Of a stretch of DNA of 64,000 nucleotides, positions 58,854-64,000 are shown piece by piece. The notes beneath the pieces were generated by a model. That model saw only the letters and a list, made by a program, of their open reading frames with translations, was not told the DNA's origin and did not search any database. The translations under genes were made by a program, and so were the position numbers. Source of the stretch: CAZSDU01 sp963662525 (GTDB lineage: Bacteria > Bacteroidota > Bacteroidia > Bacteroidales > FEN-979); NCBI GenBank assembly GCA_963662525.1, contig OY759717.1, positions 2,542,001-2,606,000 of the forward strand, given 5' to 3'. The first letter of the stretch is position 1. Each line of letters begins with the position of its first letter.

Positions 58854-59231
58854 TCATCCCCTTAGATCCTGAATGAACTTCTCAAATCCTTCATTGATGG
58901 TTTGATCCACCGTCGCATGAAATTCATCAAAAGCCTTTACCAGCTGACGGCCTTCGGATGTCAGGGTCATTCTGCCTCCATCGGCACCGCCACGGTACTT
59001 TTCAAGTAAAGGGAAACCGAAAAATTTTTCGATCTTCTGTAAGTTGCCCCAGGTCCGGCGATAAGTATAACCCAGTTCGTCGCAGGCTGCCTTCAGAGAT
59101 CCCTTTTCTTCGATCAGCTTGAGCATCTGCCATTTGCCATCGCCCAGTATTCCGGTTTCGTTTTGATCCGACATCCAGATCTTATAGTGGAGCCGAATGT
59201 CGGAAAGCTTGGTTTTGAATTGAGTTTTCAT
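58854..59231 (-). CDS. ModE N-terminal-like winged-helix regulator
   Basis: 125 residues from ATG at 59231; a longer frame upstream is only octad repeat. DIRLHYKIWMSDQNETGIL, LKLIEEKGSLKAACDELGYT, YRRTWGNLQKIEKFFGFPL and TSEGRQLVKAFDEF match the LysR-like helix-turn-helix of ModE without the molybdate-binding TOBE domains. It probably controls the Mo/W uptake genes that follow. The ligand-sensing part is absent, so metal sensing may be indirect. Confidence 0.87.
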   Translation of the reverse strand: MKTQFKTKLSDIRLHYKIWMSDQNETGILGDGKWQMLKLIEEKGSLKAACDELGYTYRRTWGNLQKIEKFFGFPLLEKYRGGADGGRMTLTSEGRQLVKAFDEFHATVDQTINEGFEKFIQDLRG

Positions 59232-59238
59232 AAAAAAA

Positions 59239-59340
59239 GTAACAAAGTGACAAAGTAACATGGTGACATGGTGACATGGTGACATGGTGACATGGTGACA
59301 TGGTGACATGGTGACATGGTGACAAAGTAACATGGTGACC
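59239..59340. repeat. 11-copy ATGGTGAC octad array
   Basis: Perfectly phased 8-nt units (ACATGGTG, with ACAAAGTA variants) over about 100 bp immediately upstream of the ModE-like gene. The array would lie in its 5' leader or promoter. The rest of the spacer (59341-59585) shows no gene. Confidence 0.95.
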
Positions 59341-59609
59341 ATGGCAGTGCCGGTACAAAAATAATTCTTTTTTCGATATGTTGTAAGGTGCATATCCATA
59401 ATTTCCGATGCTTGGCTGCCTTTGTCGCCCTATTTAGAGATTCATGCTGCAAACCAGGAAGAACACCATGGTTTTTTATGCTGCCGGAGTTATGCCCTGA
59501 CCTGACAGGGACAGACCCGGGCTAAGGAACGAAACAGGAGATGGAGGGAAATAAATAGATTTCATCATTAAGTTTTTTAGCATATTTGCATGCTGTAATA
59601 ATCATTTCA

Positions 59610-60152
59610 ATGCTTATTTCTTTTTCTGCTGCAACACAGAATTTCGACATCAGGATACTCCGGGAGATTAATCAGGATTCAATACCAGCTTTGGTTTCCG
59701 TGAACAGTTTCTTGTCGGATTATACCACTTTTTTTGTATTTACCCTGATCGTCGCCCTGTTTGTTCTGGCTTACTTTAAAAAAAACCGGACACTGCGGTT
59801 TCAATCCATGTATCTTTTTACATCGGTTGCCCTTACCGATCTTTCAACCAATGTGCTGAAATATATCGTACAGCGTGAGCGTCCATTTTTGACCTATACC
59901 GATATCATGAAATATGGAGAGGGAGGAGGTTATTCCTTTCCTTCCGGTCATACTGCGGAAGCATTTGCCATGGCAACAGCCATTTCCTTAACCTATCGAA
60001 AATGGTACATCGTCGTGCCGGCATATCTGTGGGCTTGTGCCGTGGGCTATTCCCGCATGCAGCTTGGCACTCATTATCCCACTGATGTGCTGATCGGCAT
60101 GGTACTGGGGGGGATGATATCGCTTATTTGTTACCGGTTTTTCCCGCGATAA
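59610..60152 (+). CDS. PAP2-family membrane phosphatase
   Basis: 180 residues from ATG at 59610 (TTG at 59586 overlaps a CATATTTG promoter-like box). The three phosphatase motifs are KYIVQRERP, YSFPSGHTAEAFA and YSRMQLGTHYPTDVL, set in a bundle of membrane helices. Such enzymes dephosphorylate undecaprenyl pyrophosphate or phosphatidylglycerol phosphate. Being next to a glycan cluster, recycling of the lipid carrier is plausible. Confidence 0.9.
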   Translation: MLISFSAATQNFDIRILREINQDSIPALVSVNSFLSDYTTFFVFTLIVALFVLAYFKKNRTLRFQSMYLFTSVALTDLSTNVLKYIVQRERPFLTYTDIMKYGEGGGYSFPSGHTAEAFAMATAISLTYRKWYIVVPAYLWACAVGYSRMQLGTHYPTDVLIGMVLGGMISLICYRFFPR

Positions 60153-60233
60153 TTCCGGATAATTTCCTTCTGGGGATACCGCTGGTTTGAATCAGAATCA
60201 AAAGTAATCATATTATTATTTCAGCGGAATTTT

Positions 60234-60241
60234 TACTTTTG
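60234..60241 (+). promoter_or_regulatory. -7 promoter box of the right-hand glycan cluster
   Basis: TACTTTTG 18 bp upstream of the first glycosyltransferase ATG. Confidence 0.7.
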
Positions 60242-60259
60242 CTGAACCTGTAAACAAAC

Positions 60260-61099
60260 ATGCCATCACCCCGGATATTGATATTGCTTGTAAACTATTT
60301 CAATGAATCTGAAACCTGTTCATTTATCCGCGATCAGATACTTTCTCAAAGCTGCCGGAATGCGGATGTCGTGGTTGTCGATAACGGATCACGCGATTAC
60401 GAAAAACTGGAGCAGTTGCCGCGGGAATTGCCCGGGGTACATGTATACCAGGCCGGTTCTAACCTGGGTTATCTGCCCGGGGCTGCCTTCGGACTGACGA
60501 AATATCTCGGGGAAGGATTTGTATTTCCTGATTATATCATTCTTTCCAACAGCGATATCAGCTTTGTTCATGATCATTTCCTGGAGGACATGATTTTAAG
60601 GCATGAAAAATCAGGGTATGATATGATCGGTCCTGATATTTATTCTGAACTGCTTCATCATCATCAGAATCCCTTCATGATGAAACGGATTTCATTGAAA
60701 AAGCTGAAAATGCTGGCTTTCCTTTCCTCCAATGTCCCGCTTCATTATCTGTTTTTAAGCTGGTACTATGGTAAGTCAGCAGTGAACTCCTGGCTGCGTA
60801 AAAAAGAAATAAAAATACAGCATCCCATTGAGGTTTATGGGATTCATGGTTCATTCATGATCTTTAAAAAGAGTTTTTTCACTAAGGGAGGAAGTCTTCA
60901 TTTTCCCCTGCATCTTTTTTGTGAAGAGATTTACCTCGCGGAAATGTCCATGAACCTTCATCTTTCGGTAGGGTATGATCCGGGTCTTGAAATTATTCAT
61001 TATGAACACAGGACTACAGGGATGTATAAAAGCAGAGAAGCAGTGAAACAGATGAATCGCTCCTATCAATTTATGCTCAGTCAGCGAAAGGGCTGCTGA
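60260..61099 (+). CDS. GT2-family glycosyltransferase
   Basis: 279 residues. ILILLVNYFNESETCSFIRD, VVVVDNGSRD, GSNLGYLPGAAFGL and ILSNSDISFV are GT2 motifs similar to rhamnosyltransferase-like enzymes; YGIHGSFMIFKKSFF and FCEEIYLAEM follow. It transfers a sugar from a nucleotide donor to a lipid-linked acceptor. First gene of a plus-strand cluster with a second GT2, a ligase and a GT-C gene. Confidence 0.9.
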   Translation: MPSPRILILLVNYFNESETCSFIRDQILSQSCRNADVVVVDNGSRDYEKLEQLPRELPGVHVYQAGSNLGYLPGAAFGLTKYLGEGFVFPDYIILSNSDISFVHDHFLEDMILRHEKSGYDMIGPDIYSELLHHHQNPFMMKRISLKKLKMLAFLSSNVPLHYLFLSWYYGKSAVNSWLRKKEIKIQHPIEVYGIHGSFMIFKKSFFTKGGSLHFPLHLFCEEIYLAEMSMNLHLSVGYDPGLEIIHYEHRTTGMYKSREAVKQMNRSYQFMLSQRKGC

Positions 61100-61132
61100 C
61101 AGAGGATGATGTTATATTTAAAATGAGATTCT

Positions 61133-61879
61133 ATGCCTGAGGTGAGTATCATTACCCCATTATACAACGGAGCCCGTTTCATTGCAGAAACCATTCTTTC
61201 TGTTATCGGGCAAACTTATACTGATTGGGAGATGATCATCGTTGACGACTGTTCCATCGACCATCCGGAGAATATCATATCTCCTTATGCCGAAAATGAT
61301 CAACGGATCAAATGGGTAAGGCTTGACCGGAATTCAGGAGCGGCAGCAGCCCGGAATGTGGCACTTGGCCGGGCGACAGGACGTTTTATTGCATTTCTTG
61401 ACGGCGATGACACCTGGAAACCTGAAAAGCTGCAACGGCAAATTAGTCTGATGGACAAGTTGGGATGGGCTTTTTCTTTTTGTTCCTATGAAATCATGGA
61501 TCCTACCGGAAAAAAAACCGGAAAAATTATCCATGCACCATCTATAACCGATTACCGGCATTATCTAAGGGATACGGTTATCGGTTGCCTCACGGTGATC
61601 ATCGACAGGGAAAAAACAGGAACATTCGAAATGCCGCTGATCCGGTCAAGTCACGACATGGCCCTTTGGCTGGAGTTGATGAAAAGAGGTTTTACTGCTC
61701 ACGGGATCGATGAAGTCATGGCTTCTTACCGCCTGGTTTCATCCTCCAATACAGCCAATAAATTCAGGGCAGCCGCCGACGTCTGGCAGGTTTACAGGAA
61801 GATCGAACAATTATCTTTTTTGTGCAGTATTTATAACTTTGCCGGATATATTTACCATGCCCTCATGAAAAGGATATGA
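61133..61879 (+). CDS. GT2-family glycosyltransferase
   Basis: 248 residues. VSIITPLYNGARFIAETILS, IIVDDCSIDHPENII, NSGAAAARNVALGRATG and IAFLDGDDTWKPEKL (DGDD metal-binding motif) are canonical for GT2 with an A-type fold. Overlaps the ligase gene by 4 bp. Sugar specificity unknown. Confidence 0.92.
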   Translation: MPEVSIITPLYNGARFIAETILSVIGQTYTDWEMIIVDDCSIDHPENIISPYAENDQRIKWVRLDRNSGAAAARNVALGRATGRFIAFLDGDDTWKPEKLQRQISLMDKLGWAFSFCSYEIMDPTGKKTGKIIHAPSITDYRHYLRDTVIGCLTVIIDREKTGTFEMPLIRSSHDMALWLELMKRGFTAHGIDEVMASYRLVSSSNTANKFRAAADVWQVYRKIEQLSFLCSIYNFAGYIYHALMKRI

Positions 61880-63159
61880 AGCAGAAAAGTCAAACGGAAA
61901 TTTCCCTCAGGCTGTTAATCCATCGCCGGATTTTTTTGGGCTGTTGCATGCTCCTGGTTTTTTTTATTCCGGTTTTTGGCAGGATACTTCCCCCGATCAT
62001 TGCTTTGATGGTTTTAAATTGGCTCGTTGAAGGAAGGTTCATCGGAAACATTAGCAGATTTTTCAAGGACTCATTTCGCTGGATGACTTTTCTGTTTTCC
62101 CTCTTGTTCCTGCTTTATCTGATCGGCATGTCTTATTCGAAAAATAAGCATTACGGATGGTTTGACTTGCAAATCAAATGTTCCCTTCTATTATTTCCGC
62201 TTTTATTTTCAACCATTGACGATTTTCTTGACCGGAAACAAATCGACCGGATACTTCAAACATTCGTTGCCGGATGTTTCACGGGTTCAATCTTACTGAT
62301 CATTCATGCTTTTCTGGCATACAGAGAGACCGGCAGTATTGATTCTTTTGCCTATACCAACCTTTCCTGGTATTTTCATTCCAGTTATATGTCGATGTAT
62401 TTATCGTTTGCCATTTCCATCCTTCTTTATTTTATCATGGTACGATGGCAAACGATTCCATGGCCTGGAAAAACAGGAATCCTTCTGCTCCTGCTTTGGT
62501 TTTTTGTTTTTATCATTTTCCTCAGTTCCAAGGCCGGATTTCTGGGCTTATTTTTTGTCATTTTTTTTTATGTATTGATCCTGGGTTTGAAATACCGGAA
62601 ATGGCTGTCAGCTGCTTGTATACTGATCGGGACCATACTGCTTTTCTATGTATCATTTGAGATGTTCCCCTTTGCCATGAACCGGATAACGCAGGCAGGG
62701 CAGGATATCACGGGGAAAGCTGGAAGTTCGAACCATAGCAGAAGTGTGGGAGACAGAATTGATATCTGGAAGGCAAGCTACGGGATCATCGGACAAAATT
62801 TACTTTTTGGTGTTGGCACAGGGGATGTAAAAGATGAATTAATAAATGCTTACAAAACAAAAAATATTCAGGCAGCGCTGGAATCCAAGCTGAATGCGCA
62901 TAACCAGTATTTGCAGACCTTCGTCTCACTGGGAATCCTGGGTTTTCTGGTACTGCTTGCAATGCTTCTTATCCCTGCATGGATGTCCTTGAAACGAAAT
63001 CAGTACCTTTTCTTCTCATTCCTGCTGCTGTTTGCGATCAACATCATGGTGGAATCTATGCTGGAAGTACAGCAAGGGGTTATTTTCTATGCTTTCTTTA
63101 ATGCCTTATTATGCTGGTCCATGATCAAGGGTGATGAACAGCTTGCCCATGATCATTAA
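61876..63159 (+). CDS. O-antigen ligase/polymerase family membrane protein
   Basis: 427 residues with about ten membrane helices and a long periplasmic loop (SNHSRSVGDRIDIWKASYG, LFGVGTGDVKDELI, LNAHNQYLQTFVSLGILG) characteristic of the Wzy_C/WaaL domain (PF04932). It joins glycan to lipid A core or polymerises repeat units. Which activity cannot be told from the sequence. Confidence 0.88.
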   Translation: MKQKSQTEISLRLLIHRRIFLGCCMLLVFFIPVFGRILPPIIALMVLNWLVEGRFIGNISRFFKDSFRWMTFLFSLLFLLYLIGMSYSKNKHYGWFDLQIKCSLLLFPLLFSTIDDFLDRKQIDRILQTFVAGCFTGSILLIIHAFLAYRETGSIDSFAYTNLSWYFHSSYMSMYLSFAISILLYFIMVRWQTIPWPGKTGILLLLLWFFVFIIFLSSKAGFLGLFFVIFFYVLILGLKYRKWLSAACILIGTILLFYVSFEMFPFAMNRITQAGQDITGKAGSSNHSRSVGDRIDIWKASYGIIGQNLLFGVGTGDVKDELINAYKTKNIQAALESKLNAHNQYLQTFVSLGILGFLVLLAMLLIPAWMSLKRNQYLFFSFLLLFAINIMVESMLEVQQGVIFYAFFNALLCWSMIKGDEQLAHDH

Positions 63160-63188
63160 TTTTATTTCGAAATATTGATGCCGAACAT

Positions 63189-64000
63189 ATGACCCTTCCT
63201 TCAAGAATTTACAGGATCTGGGATGAGAAACCGCTTATTCTGATCCTTGGGCTGGCTGTCTTTTTCCGCCTTTTATCGGTTATTTTTGCCAAAGGCTGGG
63301 GCATGCTTGACGACCATTTCCTGGTCATTGAATCGGCACAGTCGTGGGTCGATGGATCTGATTATAACTCCTGGCTTCCATGGACCAAAGAAAATCACGG
63401 ACCATCTGGACATAACTTCTTTTATCCCGGCCTGAATTTTCTGCTGTTTTCTTTTTTCCGTTTTATTCACCTGGAAGACCCTCAAACAAAGATGTTTTTT
63501 GTGCGCCTGATCACTGCCGCATGGTCGCTGCTGACCGTTTACCTGGGATATTCGATAACAAAGAGGATCAGCAACCGTAAATCGGCACGCCTGGTTGGTA
63601 TTTTGCTGGCCGTGTTCTGGTTCATGCCCTGGCTGAGCGTCAGAAATCTCATTGAGATCGTTTGCATCCCTTTCCTGATGCTTTCCATATGGGTGATTAT
63701 CAGGCCGGAGAAGAAAGCCTCTTTGGGAATGTACTTTCTTGCAGGCTTATTTCTCGGACTGGCTATCAATACCCGGCTTCAGACAGCTTTCTTTGCCGTC
63801 GGTCTCGGATTGGCCCTTTTACTCCTTGCGAAATGGAAGGAAACGATAGCGCTGACGCTGGGAACCCTTATCCCCGTGTTTCTGATCCAGGGGTTGATCA
63901 GCTATTTTTTATGGCATGACCCCTTGGCTGAATTATTCGAGCATGTAAGGTATAACCTGACCGCTGCGAACGATTACTTCGTTCTTCCCTGGTATACCTA
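63189..64000 (+). CDS. GT-C family glycosyltransferase, partial
   Basis: ATG at 63189 opens a frame that runs past the window end (270 residues seen). It is strongly hydrophobic with several membrane helices (LILILGLAVFFRLLSVIF, LVGILLAVFWFMPWLS, YFLAGLFLGLAINTRLQ) and a DDHFLVIESAQSW loop with acidic residues near the first periplasmic segment, as in ArnT/PMT/GPI-mannosyltransferase-like GT-C enzymes that use polyprenyl-phosphate sugars. C-terminus missing. Confidence 0.8.
   Translation, partial: MTLPSRIYRIWDEKPLILILGLAVFFRLLSVIFAKGWGMLDDHFLVIESAQSWVDGSDYNSWLPWTKENHGPSGHNFFYPGLNFLLFSFFRFIHLEDPQTKMFFVRLITAAWSLLTVYLGYSITKRISNRKSARLVGILLAVFWFMPWLSVRNLIEIVCIPFLMLSIWVIIRPEKKASLGMYFLAGLFLGLAINTRLQTAFFAVGLGLALLLLAKWKETIALTLGTLIPVFLIQGLISYFLWHDPLAELFEHVRYNLTAANDYFVLPWYT

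Noticed and set aside
59341..59585. Possible Moco-type riboswitch upstream of the ModE-like gene
   Set aside because: The region has some GC-rich inverted bits (GACCTGACAGG) but I could not fit the known Moco RNA consensus and the strand would not match a downstream Moco gene.

Overview
The window looks like a chromosomal segment of a member of the Bacteroidota, most likely Bacteroidales. The evidence is a UpxY-type antiterminator heading a polysaccharide locus, a protein with a type IX secretion C-terminal domain, a CarboxypepD-domain TonB receptor, a glycine-lipid glsB/glsA pair, an OmpA-TPR envelope protein, NifJ with its usual dihydroorotate-dehydrogenase-like neighbour, and many copies of the phylum-specific -7 promoter box TAnnTTTG.

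Layout. 1-21 kb: a surface polysaccharide locus read on the minus strand, starting at a strong promoter near 20.96 kb in front of a UpxY-like gene and running off the left edge in a WbqC-family gene. It carries two nucleotide-sugar dehydrogenases, a complete fnlA-fnlB-fnlC set for UDP-N-acetyl-L-fucosamine, two PLP aminotransferases, an acetyltransferase, a cupin, a GT11 fucosyltransferase and a flippase. The first 8 kb are clearly more AT-rich than the rest. Between 13 and 20 kb the locus is interrupted by accessory DNA: a collapsed RhuM-like gene, a four-gene plus-strand island with a DNA-binding protein, a small membrane protein and a lipoprotein, a DUF4160/DUF2442 pair, a HicB-like remnant, a HepT/MntA toxin-antitoxin pair and a four-helix-bundle (S23/IVP) gene. 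21-46 kb: mostly housekeeping genes: rpsT, glsB and glsA, engB, an acyl-CoA carboxylase pair, mutS2, nifJ, a DHODH-like gene, sppA, folK, a deoxynucleoside kinase, an OmpA-TPR protein, a TrmH-type methyltransferase, mutS, and tRNA-Gly and tRNA-Leu. 46-59 kb: a minus-strand molybdenum/tungsten island with a ModE-like regulator, WtpA, lipoprotein, T9SS-sorted protein, TonB receptor, periplasmic molybdopterin-fold-like protein, ABC permease and ATPase, moeA, moaA, moaC and a MOSC-MogA fusion. 59.6-64 kb: a PAP2 phosphatase and a plus-strand glycan cluster of two GT2 enzymes, an O-antigen ligase and a GT-C enzyme cut by the window edge.

The most striking feature is the repeat content. About forty tracts of perfectly phased 7-nt (sometimes 8-nt) tandem repeats, homogeneous within a site but of several unit families between sites (TTAGGAG, CTATCGC, CATCCCG, CAAAGTT, AATTCCT, CACTTTT, ATGGTGAC, TCACCAAC), lie between genes and in frame inside genes, including engB, mutS2, mutS, glsA, folK, fnlC and a sugar dehydrogenase. 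They appear to supply start codons (dNK, permease gene), stop codons and C-terminal tails, and even a lipoprotein signal peptide. Two S23-family genes are bracketed by inverted heptad tracts. A GxxExxY (PD-(D/E)XK-like) gene is bracketed by 29-nt terminal inverted repeats whose gene-less short derivatives recur nearby, one of them still carrying the last codons of the gene. Together these suggest at least two gene-encoded repeat or mobile systems, which I regard as the candidates for undescribed biology here. All family assignments come from reading the sequence; no database search was run.
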